From assembly GCF_000183135.1 (NCBI RefSeq), contig NC_014734.1:2294001-2358000 (forward strand): a stretch of DNA of 64,000 bases, given 5' to 3'. Position 1 is the stretch's first letter; the number at the start of each line of letters is the position of its first letter. Positions 36,095-45,494 of the stretch are shown here, one piece after another. The DNA comes from Paludibacter propionicigenes WB4. GTDB taxonomy: Bacteria; Bacteroidota; Bacteroidia; Bacteroidales; Paludibacteraceae. A program made the translations under genes and the position numbers. The notes beneath the pieces were generated by a model. That model was given only the letters and a program-made list of their open reading frames with translations. It was not told where the DNA came from and searched no databases.

Positions 36095-36856
36095 ATGAAT
36101 CACCGTCTTTTAAGTTTTTCATTCATTGTGCTTTTACTCTCTGTTTTATATTCGTGTAAAACAGACAACAAAATGGGATCATCGGTGCCTCAAAAGCAAT
36201 ATGTGTATTTGACTTTTGATGACGGTCCGTTGGATGGGAGCCAGAATATTGACAGTATTATTTTGGCAGAAAAGATAAAAATAAGCGTATTTTTAATCGG
36301 TTCGGAAGTTGATGGAGACCGTGATATGGAGACTTACTTTAAGTATTACGAAGAGAATCCTTACATCGATGAGTACAATCATAGTTTTACGCATGGCAAC
36401 GATCAATATACCCTGTTTTACAGCAATCCGCATAAAGCTACCGAGGATTTTCTGAAGAATCAGGAATTCCTGAAAATTCAATATAAGATTATACGTATGC
36501 CGGCCTGCAATACCTGGCGATTTAACAACAGGAAACAGGATGATTGTGAAATTAATGCAGTGGCCACAGCTGACAGTCTGGCTGCAAGAGGATTTAAGGT
36601 TTATGGTTGGGATGTAGAGTGGCAACATCACGAAGAAGATGGTACTCCGGTGCAAAGTGTTGATGAAATGTACAAACAAATTATGGACTTGCTGAATACA
36701 AATAAAACGTTTACAAAAAACAATATCGTTATTCTGTTGCACGATGAAATGTTTCAGCGGCGCTGGGAGGAAACTGATTTAAAACAACTGATTGATCGGT
36801 TGCGAAAAGATAAAAACATTGTTTTTGAACAAATGCGTTTCTATCCACAGGATTAA
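36095..36856 (+). CDS. Polysaccharide deacetylase (NodB-like) lipoprotein
   Basis: 253 residues from ATG 36095; a longer frame from 36029 would put 22 residues before the signal peptide. Lipobox VLYSCKTD. The NodB fold has TFDDGPLDG (catalytic/metal Asp pair) at about residues 46-54, the HxxxH motif HSFTHG, RMPACNTWRF, and the C-terminal IVILLHDE. It probably removes N-acetyl groups from cell-wall or surface glycans in the envelope. Substrate unknown; sits alone. Confidence 0.88.
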   Translation: MNHRLLSFSFIVLLLSVLYSCKTDNKMGSSVPQKQYVYLTFDDGPLDGSQNIDSIILAEKIKISVFLIGSEVDGDRDMETYFKYYEENPYIDEYNHSFTHGNDQYTLFYSNPHKATEDFLKNQEFLKIQYKIIRMPACNTWRFNNRKQDDCEINAVATADSLAARGFKVYGWDVEWQHHEEDGTPVQSVDEMYKQIMDLLNTNKTFTKNNIVILLHDEMFQRRWEETDLKQLIDRLRKDKNIVFEQMRFYPQD

Positions 36857-36977
36857 TAAATTCGACTTATTACTTCAAATGCAACGGTGAACTACACCTT
36901 TATGACACACAGATACCAGATTCCGGTTTAGCGTAGCGAAAACAGCGAACTATTTTTCTGATAATCAAAATAATTCA

Positions 36978-37020
36978 ACAAAAAAAATAAGCGGTCGTTT
37001 CAATTATGAAACGACCGCTT
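36978..37020 (-). terminator. Terminator after the second aldolase gene
   Basis: 13-bp stem AAGCGGTCGTTTC / GAAACGACCGCTT; on the minus strand it is followed by ATTTTTTTTG. Its arms are the same as those of the terminator at 35257-35295 plus one pair. Confidence 0.88.
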
Positions 37021-37064
37021 TTATATGCTATGAAAGCGAACTTTCAACTGTAGACTATCAACTA

Positions 37065-38144
37065 TTAGATGCTATTGATAGCATTTAGATCTTCGAAAGC
37101 AACCTGTAAACGTGCTATCAAAGATTCTTCGCCTTTGCGTAACCACACGCGGGGATCGTAGAATTTCTTGTTCGGTTTTTCGGCTCCTTCAGGATTTCCG
37201 ATTTGACCTTGCAGGTAATCGTGATTTTTAGCTTCGAAACCACGAACACCATCCCAGAATGCCCACTGAGTATCTGTATCGATATTCATTTTTACCACAC
37301 CGTAGCTGATTGCTTCGCGAATTTCTTCGTGAGTTGAACCCGATCCTCCGTGGAAGACAAAGCTCACAGGATGAGATACGGATAAACCGTCCTTGGCTTT
37401 GATATAGTCCTGCGAGTTTTTGAGAATAACCGGCATCAATTTTACATTACCCGGTTTGTATACTCCGTGTACATTCCCAAACGAAGCTGCAATAGTGAAA
37501 TTAGGCGATATTTTGCTCAATTCTTTGTAGGCATAATACACATCCTCAGGTTGAGTATAAAGCAAACTGTTATCAACACCACTGTTATCAACACCATCTT
37601 CTTCACCACCGGTGATACCCAGTTCAATTTCCAACGTCATACCCATTTTGCTCATACGGGCAAGGTATTTTTTGCTGATTTCAATGTTTTCTTCGAGTGG
37701 TTCTTCCGATAAGTCGAGCATGTGCGAACTGAAAAGTGGCTTTCCGGTTTCTGCAAAGTTCTTTTCACTGGCATCAAGTAAGCCGTCAATCCAGGGAAGG
37801 AGTTTTTTAGCAGCATGGTCTGTGTGAAGTACCACACGTACACCGTAAGCTTCTGCCAAAGTATGAATATGCTTTGCTCCGGCTATGGCTCCTAAAACAG
37901 CAGCCTCGTGTCCCTCCAGCTTTAATCCTTTACCGGCATTAAAAGCTGCTCCACCATTGGAGAACTGAATCATAATAGGAGCGTTAGCTACTTTTGCAGC
38001 TTCGAGCACAGCGTTCACGGTAGAAGAACCCACCACATTAACAGCCGGAATAGCAAAACCATTCTCTTTGGCTACCTTAAATACAAATTGAAGATCAGCT
38101 CCGGTTACTACACCCGGTTTAACTGCATCTGAAATTTTACCCAT
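37065..38144 (-). CDS. fbaA: Class II fructose-bisphosphate aldolase (359-residue, FbaA-like subtype)
   Basis: 359 residues from ATG 38144 (MGKISDAVKPGVVTG); a 16-residue upstream extension is rejected. The layout follows E. coli FbaA: NGFAIPAVNVVGSSTVNAVLEAA, VLHTDHAAKKLLPWID, SSHMLDLSEEPLEENI, LEIELGITGGEEDG, FGNVHGVYKPGN, VFHGGSGSTHEEI and VKMNIDTDTQWAFWDG, with the zinc histidines and the catalytic aspartate present. Carries out the same reaction as the 330-residue enzyme upstream. Which one serves which direction or condition cannot be told from the sequence. Confidence 0.95.
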   Translation of the reverse strand: MGKISDAVKPGVVTGADLQFVFKVAKENGFAIPAVNVVGSSTVNAVLEAAKVANAPIMIQFSNGGAAFNAGKGLKLEGHEAAVLGAIAGAKHIHTLAEAYGVRVVLHTDHAAKKLLPWIDGLLDASEKNFAETGKPLFSSHMLDLSEEPLEENIEISKKYLARMSKMGMTLEIELGITGGEEDGVDNSGVDNSLLYTQPEDVYYAYKELSKISPNFTIAASFGNVHGVYKPGNVKLMPVILKNSQDYIKAKDGLSVSHPVSFVFHGGSGSTHEEIREAISYGVVKMNIDTDTQWAFWDGVRGFEAKNHDYLQGQIGNPEGAEKPNKKFYDPRVWLRKGEESLIARLQVAFEDLNAINSI

Positions 38145-38281
38145 AATTATATTATTAAATAGTTTTAAAACATTAAACTTATAATATAACAACCAGACTT
38201 TGAAAAAGTTGATTTAAAAGTACATTATAAGCCGTATTATTTGACGTGGAGCGAAGCTAAATTCAACGAAACAAAATCTGC

Positions 38282-39064
38282 TTAGTGAGCCAGCTCCTCG
38301 GATAAGAAATGTTCAAGTTGTTCGGGCTTTACGTTCACCGTTAACTGTCCGTTTATTGCCCAGGAAATATGCCCGGTTTCTTCGGAAATGATTATGGCAA
38401 TAGCGTCTGAATGTTCGGTAATTCCTAAAGCCGCTCGGTGACGTAGCCCCATGCGTTTAGGGATAGACTGATTTTTGGAAATAGGTAATATACAAGCCGC
38501 AGCTTTAAGTTTTCGGTCAGATACAATGAGCGCACCATCGTGTAATGGACTGTTTTTGAAGAATATATTTTCAATTAAGCGGGAATTAATAGTGGCGTTA
38601 ATCTGCTCTCCGGAATGGGCGTAAAAATCCAGACTATTTTCTCTGGTTAGCACTATCAGTCCACCTGTAGAACTCTTTGCCAGGTTACGACAAGCGAGCA
38701 CAATCTGCACCAGTACGAAATCCGTCTTTTCTTTTTCATTTGAATTATTTCCAAAGAAACGTTTGAAAATTCGGAAAATACTTCCTCTTCGTTTGGATCC
38801 TATACGCAGGAAGAATCTTCTTATTTCATCCTGAAAAAGCACAATAAGAGCGAAGGCTCCCACACTTACCACCCGGTCGAAGATGCCGCCCAAAAGCTCC
38901 ATCTTGAATACATAAGACACCAGGAACCAACAAATGATAAAGGCCAGAATACCAATAAAAATATTTACCGCTCCCGTACGCTTGAGCAGTTTAAATGTTT
39001 GGTAAAGCAGGATAGCTACCAAAAAAATATCAACAATATCTTTAAATCCTATTTGAAAACCCAT
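38282..39064 (-). CDS. cdaA: Diadenylate cyclase CdaA
   Basis: 260 residues. Three membrane helices in residues 1-85, then a DAC domain with LHDGALIVSDRKLKAA near residue 170 and LRHRAALGITEHSDA near 207; the DGA and RHR motifs needed for catalysis are intact. Makes c-di-AMP from two ATP at the inner membrane. It follows folP by 41 nt in the same direction, an order I recall as common in Bacteroidales. No CdaR-type regulator is next to it. Confidence 0.95.
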   Translation of the reverse strand: MGFQIGFKDIVDIFLVAILLYQTFKLLKRTGAVNIFIGILAFIICWFLVSYVFKMELLGGIFDRVVSVGAFALIVLFQDEIRRFFLRIGSKRRGSIFRIFKRFFGNNSNEKEKTDFVLVQIVLACRNLAKSSTGGLIVLTRENSLDFYAHSGEQINATINSRLIENIFFKNSPLHDGALIVSDRKLKAAACILPISKNQSIPKRMGLRHRAALGITEHSDAIAIIISEETGHISWAINGQLTVNVKPEQLEHFLSEELAH

Positions 39065-39105
39065 AACAAATGATTACTCGTTTTATCAATCCGGTTTATT
39101 CCAAT

Positions 39106-39954
39106 CTATTTTGTTTCAATGTACTTTTTATATATTTCTACTGCTTGGACGGCTTCTTTCACATCATGTACCCTAAGTATGGACGCTCCACCAATCAATG
39201 CAAGCATATTAGCTGCCGTTGTGGCATTTAACGCTTCCGAAGCATCTATCCCAAGTAATTTGCTCAGCATAGATTTGCGCGATAAACCTGCAAGTACAGG
39301 AACATTCAACTGCTTAAAATAAGCCAGTTTGCTAAGTAACGTGTAATTTTGATCAAGATCTTTGGCAAAGCCAAATCCGGGATCTACAACCACATCTTTC
39401 ACTCCCAGCAAGCGCAATTGAGCAAGTTTCCTTTCCAGAAAATGAAGAACTTCAGACGCAATGTCATCATACAGCGTCAGCGATTGCATTGATTGCGGAT
39501 TTCCGCGCATATGCATTAGTACGTAAGCTACCTGCAAATCTGCAATTGTTTCAAACATCAAATCGTCCAACGTACCACCGCCTACATCATTGATCATCGC
39601 AACCCGGTAGTTATTCACCACGTGTCTTGCAACTCCCGACCTGAAAGTATCCACAGAAATAAGAATATCCGGAAATCTTTTAAGAATCGCCTCCAGTCCT
39701 TCCGATAAACGTCTTATTTCTTCTTCCTGCGAAATAAGTTCGGCTTGGGGTCGGGTAGAATAACCACCCACATCAATGATTTTTGCTCCATCAATCACCA
39801 TACTCTCCACGGCATGCAAAACCGATCGATCGCTAGCAAACCTGCTTCCCTTGTAAAAAGAGTCCGGAGTCACATTGACAATTCCCATAACAACGGGCAC
39901 TGATAAGTCAACCAACTGTTGGTTTAAATTAATTTGCAAAGGGAAATTACTCAT
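39106..39954 (-). CDS. folP: Dihydropteroate synthase
   Basis: 282 residues. Condenses p-aminobenzoate with dihydropterin pyrophosphate in folate synthesis; target of sulfonamides. TIM barrel with MGIVNVTPDSFYKGSRF, IIDVGGYSTRP, VVDPGFGFAKD and LAGLSRKSML. All key segments are intact. First gene of a minus-strand pair with cdaA. Confidence 0.96.
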   Translation of the reverse strand: MSNFPLQINLNQQLVDLSVPVVMGIVNVTPDSFYKGSRFASDRSVLHAVESMVIDGAKIIDVGGYSTRPQAELISQEEEIRRLSEGLEAILKRFPDILISVDTFRSGVARHVVNNYRVAMINDVGGGTLDDLMFETIADLQVAYVLMHMRGNPQSMQSLTLYDDIASEVLHFLERKLAQLRLLGVKDVVVDPGFGFAKDLDQNYTLLSKLAYFKQLNVPVLAGLSRKSMLSKLLGIDASEALNATTAANMLALIGGASILRVHDVKEAVQAVEIYKKYIETK

Positions 39955-40215
39955 TTTTATGGAAAAAACTTACAAATTATAAGTTGTTTATATATTTACA
40001 AAAGTAAGAAATTATGCCGAGAGTTTGGTTAGAATAAAAAAAATAGAATTTTTTAAAGGAATGTATACGTTTTTTGTAGAAATCAAGTTATTAAGATGGG
40101 TTTTTATAAAAGAATGTTCGAAAAAAAAATACTCAATATCCATTTACCAAAAAAAAATACTATTTTTGCACGATAGTTTAATAAATCAAACTTTCTTTAA
40201 TTTATCACACGTTTT

Positions 40216-41712
40216 ATGAAATTGAAAACCATAGCTAAATTAGCAACATTATCTTTAGCAATAACCTTGGTTGGATGCGTAAGTAAATCAACAAACAATG
40301 GTTATTCACGTGTAACAGGATGGAAGTACAATGACAAAACCGGAACCGGTTTATCTGTTAAGAAGAGTTATACAGGACGTATACCTGCCGGCATGGTTGC
40401 TATTGAAGGAGGTTCGTTTACCATGGGGGAAAAAGGTGAATTCCTGACTGCTCCTCGTGACAATAAACCACGTAGAATTACTGTAAGTTCATTCTATATG
40501 GATCAATACGAAATCAGAAACATTGACTGGCGCGAATATACAACCTGGATGAAAATAGTATTTGGACATGCAGCTCCAAAGCTTGTACAGGATGCTCAAC
40601 CCGACTTCAAAATATGGCGTGAAGAATTGGCTTACAATGAACCATACCTGGAAAACTACTTTACACACCCTGCTTATGATCAATATCCGATAGTAGGTGT
40701 AACCTGGAAACAGGCAATGGATTATTGTACATGGCGTACCGACCGCGTAAACGAAAAAGCATTGATTGATGCCGGTATTATTACAGCTCCTAATTTCACA
40801 AAACTGGAAAAAGAAACTGATCTTGAAACAATTTCAAACAAATTTGTTTTCAATACTCAGAAATACTTATTACAACCCGACTACCAACCAACGAACGGCA
40901 AGAATCCGAAAAAAGACTTATTCGGCAAGAACAGAAAAGTGGATATGACCGATGGGATTCTTTTCTCTGAATTCCGTCTTCCTACAGAAGCAGAATGGGA
41001 ATTTGCAGCATATGCTATCAAATCCAGCAACAAAAACGGTATGGTATCTGAAGGAAAACTTTACCCCTGGTCTGGTGCTCAGGTTCGTAACCCGACTAAA
41101 AAACAATTGGGACAAATGCAGGCAAACTTCGTGAGAGGTAAAGGTGATATGATGGGTACTTCAGGAACCTTGAATGATAAAGCAACTATCACTTGTCCGG
41201 TTGACTGGTATTTCCCTAATGACTTTGGATTGTACAACATGGCAGGTAACGTAAATGAGTGGGTATTGGATGTATATCGCTCAACCACTACCGATGATAT
41301 TGCAGAGTACAACTCATTCAGAGGAAACGTTTACTTAACACCTATAGCTACAGGCGTGGATGAACTGGGTAACAAAACCTACAAAATTGACTCACTTGGA
41401 CGCATAGCGACTGAAGTAGCCAAAGGTGATGATGTTCGTAACTTCAAAGACGGTGATGCTACTTCTCAGATTGACTTTACGCTCAACGATTCAACCGGTC
41501 TGGCAAGTTTAAGAAACGATATCAAAGTTGACCCAACCGATGTTTTACGTCCATCTATTTCAGTCAAAACTCGTGTATACAAAGGTGGTTCATGGAAAGA
41601 CCGTGTATATTGGTTGAACCCTTCTACCCGTCGTTACCTAGATGAAGACAAATGTAGAAATGACTTAGGCTTCCGTTGTGCAATGAGCATGATTGGCGAC
41701 GCAAAAAAATAA
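40216..41712 (+). CDS. GldJ/GldK-like FGE-sulfatase-domain lipoprotein
   Basis: 498 residues. Lipobox LVGCVSKS. The formylglycine-generating-enzyme fold is seen in PAGMVAIEGGSFTMGEKGE (about 55-75), MDQYEIRNIDWREYT, YPIVGVTWKQAMDYCTWR, FRLPTEAEWEFAAYA, NMAGNVNEWVLDVY and YKGGSWKDR, RNDLGFRCAMSM near the end. These features fit the type IX secretion/gliding lipoproteins GldJ and GldK (PorK). The early RVTGWKYND recalls GldJ, but the match is not decisive. It is not followed by porL/porM/porN, so it is not the usual PorKLMN operon. The catalytic cysteine of true FGE enzymes is not expected in this group. Confidence 0.8.
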   Translation: MKLKTIAKLATLSLAITLVGCVSKSTNNGYSRVTGWKYNDKTGTGLSVKKSYTGRIPAGMVAIEGGSFTMGEKGEFLTAPRDNKPRRITVSSFYMDQYEIRNIDWREYTTWMKIVFGHAAPKLVQDAQPDFKIWREELAYNEPYLENYFTHPAYDQYPIVGVTWKQAMDYCTWRTDRVNEKALIDAGIITAPNFTKLEKETDLETISNKFVFNTQKYLLQPDYQPTNGKNPKKDLFGKNRKVDMTDGILFSEFRLPTEAEWEFAAYAIKSSNKNGMVSEGKLYPWSGAQVRNPTKKQLGQMQANFVRGKGDMMGTSGTLNDKATITCPVDWYFPNDFGLYNMAGNVNEWVLDVYRSTTTDDIAEYNSFRGNVYLTPIATGVDELGNKTYKIDSLGRIATEVAKGDDVRNFKDGDATSQIDFTLNDSTGLASLRNDIKVDPTDVLRPSISVKTRVYKGGSWKDRVYWLNPSTRRYLDEDKCRNDLGFRCAMSMIGDAKK

Positions 41713-41736
41713 TACGAAATGACCGAAAGGTTTTAC

Positions 41737-41770
41737 AAAGCACCACTTCTATTTGAATTGGTGCTTTTTT
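41737..41770 (+). terminator. Terminator between the GldJ/GldK-like gene and asnS
   Basis: 9-bp stem AAAGCACCA / TGGTGCTTT with a 13-nt loop, followed by TTT and a T-rich stretch. Confidence 0.8.
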
Positions 41771-41783
41771 GTTTTTATTCAGG

Positions 41784-41814
41784 TTGACATTCCAATGGAA
41801 ATTAGTACTTTTGT
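41784..41814 (+). promoter_or_regulatory. asnS promoter
   Basis: TTG (41784-41786), 19-bp spacer, TACTTTTGT (41806-41814); start codon 53 nt downstream. Confidence 0.75.
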
Positions 41815-41866
41815 ACTCTTTAAAAATCAATTAATAATTCAGATAAATCTCTATAAAAGAAACATT

Positions 41867-43264
41867 ATGAGCAGAACGGTCATTGTTGATGCACTTAAAC
41901 GTACAGATTTTGGTGCCGAAGTAAACATTAAAGGCTGGGTTCGTACCCGCCGTGGAAATAAGAATGTAAGTTTCATTGCGTTGAACGATGGTTCAACCAT
42001 CAATAATATACAGGTTGTAGCTGATAATGAAAAATTTGGTGATGAGTACCTCAAACCTATTACCACCGGTGCGTGTATCAGCGTTACTGGTAAACTGGTA
42101 GAGTCGCTTGGACAAGGACAACATGTAGAAATACAAGCCGAAAAAATAGAAATATACGGTATTGCCGATCCAGAAAGTTATCCTTTGCAAAAGAAAGGAC
42201 ATACAATGGAATTCTTGCGTGAAATAGCGCACCTGCGTCCACGTACCAATACTTTCGGAGCTGTCTTCCGCGTTCGTCACAACATGGCTATGGCTATCCA
42301 CACTTTCTTTCACGAGCGTGGTTTCTTCTATTTTCATACACCGATTATTACTGCTTCCGATTGCGAAGGTGCCGGACAGATGTTTCAGGTAACAACCATG
42401 AATCTGTACGACCTGAAAAAGGACGAAACAGGACAGATAGACTACAGTAACGACTTCTTTGGCAAACAAGCCAGCTTAACCGTATCCGGTCAGCTCGAAG
42501 GCGAATTGGCAGCCATGTCGATGGGAGCGATTTATACTTTTGGACCGACTTTCCGTGCCGAAAATTCAAACACACCACGTCACTTGTCGGAGTTCTGGAT
42601 GATTGAACCCGAAGTAGCCTTCAACGAAATTGCAGAAAACATGCAACTGGCACAAGACTTTATTCAGTATTGTGTGAAATGGGCGTTGGATAATTGTAAA
42701 GACGATCTGGATTTTCTGTGCAACATGTACGACAAAGAACTGATTGAACGATTGAACTTTGTGGTAAACAATGACTTCGAACGCGTAACTTACACAAAAG
42801 GTGTGGAAATACTGGAAGCTGCTATTGCAAAAGGACAAAAATTCGAATTCCCTGTAAGCTGGGGAACGGATTTACAATCGGAACACGAACGCTACCTGGT
42901 AGAGCAACACTATAAAAAACCGGTTATTCTGACCGATTATCCGAAAGAAATCAAATCGTTTTATATGAAACAAAACGATGATGGAAAAACGGTACGTGCT
43001 ATGGATGTTCTGTTCCCTAAAATCGGTGAAATCATCGGTGGATCGCAACGTGAGGAGGATTACCTGAAGCTTAAAACAAGAGCCGATGAAATGGGTGTAC
43101 CGACGAAAGATATATGGTGGTATCTTGAAACCCGTAAATTCGGAACAGCACCTCACTCCGGCTTCGGACTTGGATTTGAACGTCTGTTATTGTTCGTAAC
43201 CGGTATGTCAAATATACGCGACGTAATTCCTTTTCCTCGCACACCGAACAATGCCGAGTTCTAA
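41867..43264 (+). CDS. asnS: Asparaginyl-tRNA synthetase
   Basis: 465 residues from ATG 41867 ([12 protein letters not shown]); the longer frame reads through the promoter and is rejected. Class II synthetase: N-terminal OB-fold anticodon domain (about 15-110), motif 2 in [29 protein letters not shown], and motif 3 in [12 protein letters not shown] and DVIPFPRTP. Charges tRNA-Asn with Asn directly. Confidence 0.96.
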   Translation: MSRTVIVDALKRTDFGAEVNIKGWVRTRRGNKNVSFIALNDGSTINNIQVVADNEKFGDEYLKPITTGACISVTGKLVESLGQGQHVEIQAEKIEIYGIADPESYPLQKKGHTMEFLREIAHLRPRTNTFGAVFRVRHNMAMAIHTFFHERGFFYFHTPIITASDCEGAGQMFQVTTMNLYDLKKDETGQIDYSNDFFGKQASLTVSGQLEGELAAMSMGAIYTFGPTFRAENSNTPRHLSEFWMIEPEVAFNEIAENMQLAQDFIQYCVKWALDNCKDDLDFLCNMYDKELIERLNFVVNNDFERVTYTKGVEILEAAIAKGQKFEFPVSWGTDLQSEHERYLVEQHYKKPVILTDYPKEIKSFYMKQNDDGKTVRAMDVLFPKIGEIIGGSQREEDYLKLKTRADEMGVPTKDIWWYLETRKFGTAPHSGFGLGFERLLLFVTGMSNIRDVIPFPRTPNNAEF

Positions 43265-43474
43265 TTTGTTATTTCAACCGACCATTATTTTACGATAATT
43301 TTCGGAATGAGAGATGGCTGCTTGTTTGACGTATTTCCAACTACCTACAACCCGGTTGTTACGGAATCTCAGACAAGCAACTTTAATAGAAAGTCGTCAT
43401 CTTGAATAAAAATACAACGAAAATAGTATAATAAACCAGAAACACGACAAATATGCATATATCGGTTAATCTTA

Positions 43475-43506
43475 TTGCATATTTACAGAATAATGCATAC
43501 TTTTGT
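43475..43506 (+). promoter_or_regulatory. korA promoter
   Basis: TTG (43475-43477), 20-bp spacer, TACTTTTGT (43498-43506). ATGCAT words occur just upstream (43453) and inside the spacer (43493). Confidence 0.75.
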
Positions 43507-43545
43507 GTTCATCTTTAATAAAATTAACAATAACTATATAACGAA

Positions 43546-45393
43546 ATGGACAAAACGAAAACAACCGAATTGGATAATGTAGTGGTACGTTTTTCCGGAG
43601 ACTCAGGCGATGGCATGCAGCTCACAGGAACACTCTTTTCCAATCTTTCGGCCATTTTAGGAAACGAGATTTCAACATTCCCTGACTTTCCTTCCGAAAT
43701 CAGAGCCCCACAAGGTACAGTGGGAGGTGTTTCGGGATTTCAGGTACATTTAGGATCAAGTAAAATCTATACTCCGGGCGACGATCCGGATGTATTGGTG
43801 GTAATGAACCCCGCTGCACTGAAGGTTAATGCAAAATCTATAAAGAAAGGCGGAATTATCATTTTTGATTCTGATACGTTTAATAAATCCGGGTTTGATA
43901 AGGCCGGGTTTAAAACAGAAAATCCGTTTGAAGAACTGTCCATTTCAGAAAGCATACAATTGATCCCGGCAGCACTTTCCACGCTGACTCAAAGCAGCCT
44001 TGAAGCTTTCGGATTCGACAATAAAACTGTATTGCGCAGTAAAAACATGTTTGCGCTTGGTTTGATTTGCTGGTTATTTAACCGCCCTATCGATCAGGCA
44101 ATACATTTCCTGCAAAACAAATTCGGCAAAAAGCCAACCATTCTGGAGGCGAATGTAAAAGTACTTACCGACGGTTTCAACTATGGCAACAACCTGCATT
44201 TGTCTATCTCAACTTATCTGGTAGAGAAATCGCACGTTACTCCGAAAGGAAAATATACCAGTATCAGCGGTAATAAAGCTACAGCCTGGGGGTTAATAGC
44301 AGCTGCCCAGAAAGCAGGACTGCAACTTTTCCTCGGAAGCTACCCGATTACACCCGCCACCGACATTATGCACGAACTCAGCGCCCGCAAAGACATGGGC
44401 GTGAAAGTGGTTCAAGCCGAAGATGAAATTGCCGGTATTACATCGGCCATTGGTGCTTCATTTGCCGGAAGTCTGGCAGTAACAAATACCTCTGGACCCG
44501 GTCTGGCTTTAAAATCGGAAGCTATAGGACTGGCTGTGATGGCAGAATTGCCTTTGGTAGTTATAGACGTTATGCGCGGCGGACCTTCCACCGGTATGCC
44601 AACCAAAACCGAACAAACAGACTTATTACAGGCGCTCTACGGGCGCAACGGCGAAAGCCCTGCAGTGGTTATAGCAGCAGGTACTCCCGACGATTGTTTC
44701 CACTATGCCTATATGGCCAGTAAAATAGCATTGGAGCACATGACTCCGGTGATTTTACTTACCGATGCTTTTATCGGAAACGGAACTTCGCTTTGGAAAC
44801 TGCCAACACTGGCCGAACTGCCGAAGATAAAACCAAACTACGTGAAAGCGGATATGACCGACTACAATGTCACTTCGCGAAACGAAACTACAAAAGTGCG
44901 TTACTGGAGTGTGCCGGGAATGGAAGGTTTCGGACATCGCAACGGAGGATTGGAAAAAGATTATAACACAGGAGCTATTTCTACTGAAGCACTGAACCAC
45001 GAAAAAATGGTAGATGCACGTCAGGCGAAAGTTGACTATATCAGTAATTCTCTGCCTGAATTAAACGTAGAAGGCGATGAAAGTGCAGATATGCTTGTAA
45101 TTGGTTGGGGTGGTACACACGGGCATTTGATGACCGCCGTGAACAACCTGAATAAAGCTGGCAAGAAAATAGCGCTGGCGCATTTCAACTATATCAACCC
45201 ACTACCCAAAAATACGATTGAAGTAATTCAACGTTATAAAAAAGTGGTGGTATGCGAACTGAACAGCGGACAATTTGCCACTTTCCTGCGGTCGAAAGTA
45301 CCGGCTGTAGAATTTTTACAATATAACAAAGTACAGGGACAACCCTTTACGGTGGCCGAATTGGAAGATGATTTCACCGAATTGATGAAATAA
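43546..45393 (+). CDS. korA: 2-oxoglutarate:ferredoxin oxidoreductase, fused gamma-alpha subunit
   Basis: 615 residues. The first 190 residues form the gamma domain (VVRFSGDSGDGMQLTGTLF), followed by the alpha/pyrimidine-binding part (SYPITPATDIMHELSARKD, QAEDEIAGITSAIGASFAG, GPSTGMPTKTEQ). Together with KorB it makes succinyl-CoA, CO2 and reduced ferredoxin from 2-oxoglutarate, or the reverse in reductive carbon flow. The fused form is typical of Bacteroidota. korB begins 101 nt after its stop. No ferredoxin-domain delta subunit is seen nearby; the substrate is inferred from family features and could be another 2-oxoacid. Confidence 0.92.
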   Translation: MDKTKTTELDNVVVRFSGDSGDGMQLTGTLFSNLSAILGNEISTFPDFPSEIRAPQGTVGGVSGFQVHLGSSKIYTPGDDPDVLVVMNPAALKVNAKSIKKGGIIIFDSDTFNKSGFDKAGFKTENPFEELSISESIQLIPAALSTLTQSSLEAFGFDNKTVLRSKNMFALGLICWLFNRPIDQAIHFLQNKFGKKPTILEANVKVLTDGFNYGNNLHLSISTYLVEKSHVTPKGKYTSISGNKATAWGLIAAAQKAGLQLFLGSYPITPATDIMHELSARKDMGVKVVQAEDEIAGITSAIGASFAGSLAVTNTSGPGLALKSEAIGLAVMAELPLVVIDVMRGGPSTGMPTKTEQTDLLQALYGRNGESPAVVIAAGTPDDCFHYAYMASKIALEHMTPVILLTDAFIGNGTSLWKLPTLAELPKIKPNYVKADMTDYNVTSRNETTKVRYWSVPGMEGFGHRNGGLEKDYNTGAISTEALNHEKMVDARQAKVDYISNSLPELNVEGDESADMLVIGWGGTHGHLMTAVNNLNKAGKKIALAHFNYINPLPKNTIEVIQRYKKVVVCELNSGQFATFLRSKVPAVEFLQYNKVQGQPFTVAELEDDFTELMK

Positions 45394-45453
45394 ACCCGAA
45401 AGGGGTACTTAGTAAGTAAATTATTAAAGATACTACACAAATTTCATTTTTCT

Positions 45454-45474
45454 TAGCCCTTTAGGGGTTGGGGT
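45454..45474. repeat. Dispersed CCCTTTAGGGG element between korA and korB
   Basis: AGCCCTTTAGGGGTTGGGG is, in reverse orientation, close to the CCCCTAACCCCTAAAGGGG word of the rrn leader (2972-2990). The palindromic core CCCTTTAGGG can form a weak hairpin. Confidence 0.55.
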
Positions 45475-45494
45475 AATTTATAAAAGTTTGCATT

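Noticed and set aside
41753-41866. Long N-terminal extension of asnS
   Set aside because: It reads through the terminator and promoter and is not conserved; ATG 41867 starts the normal N-terminus.
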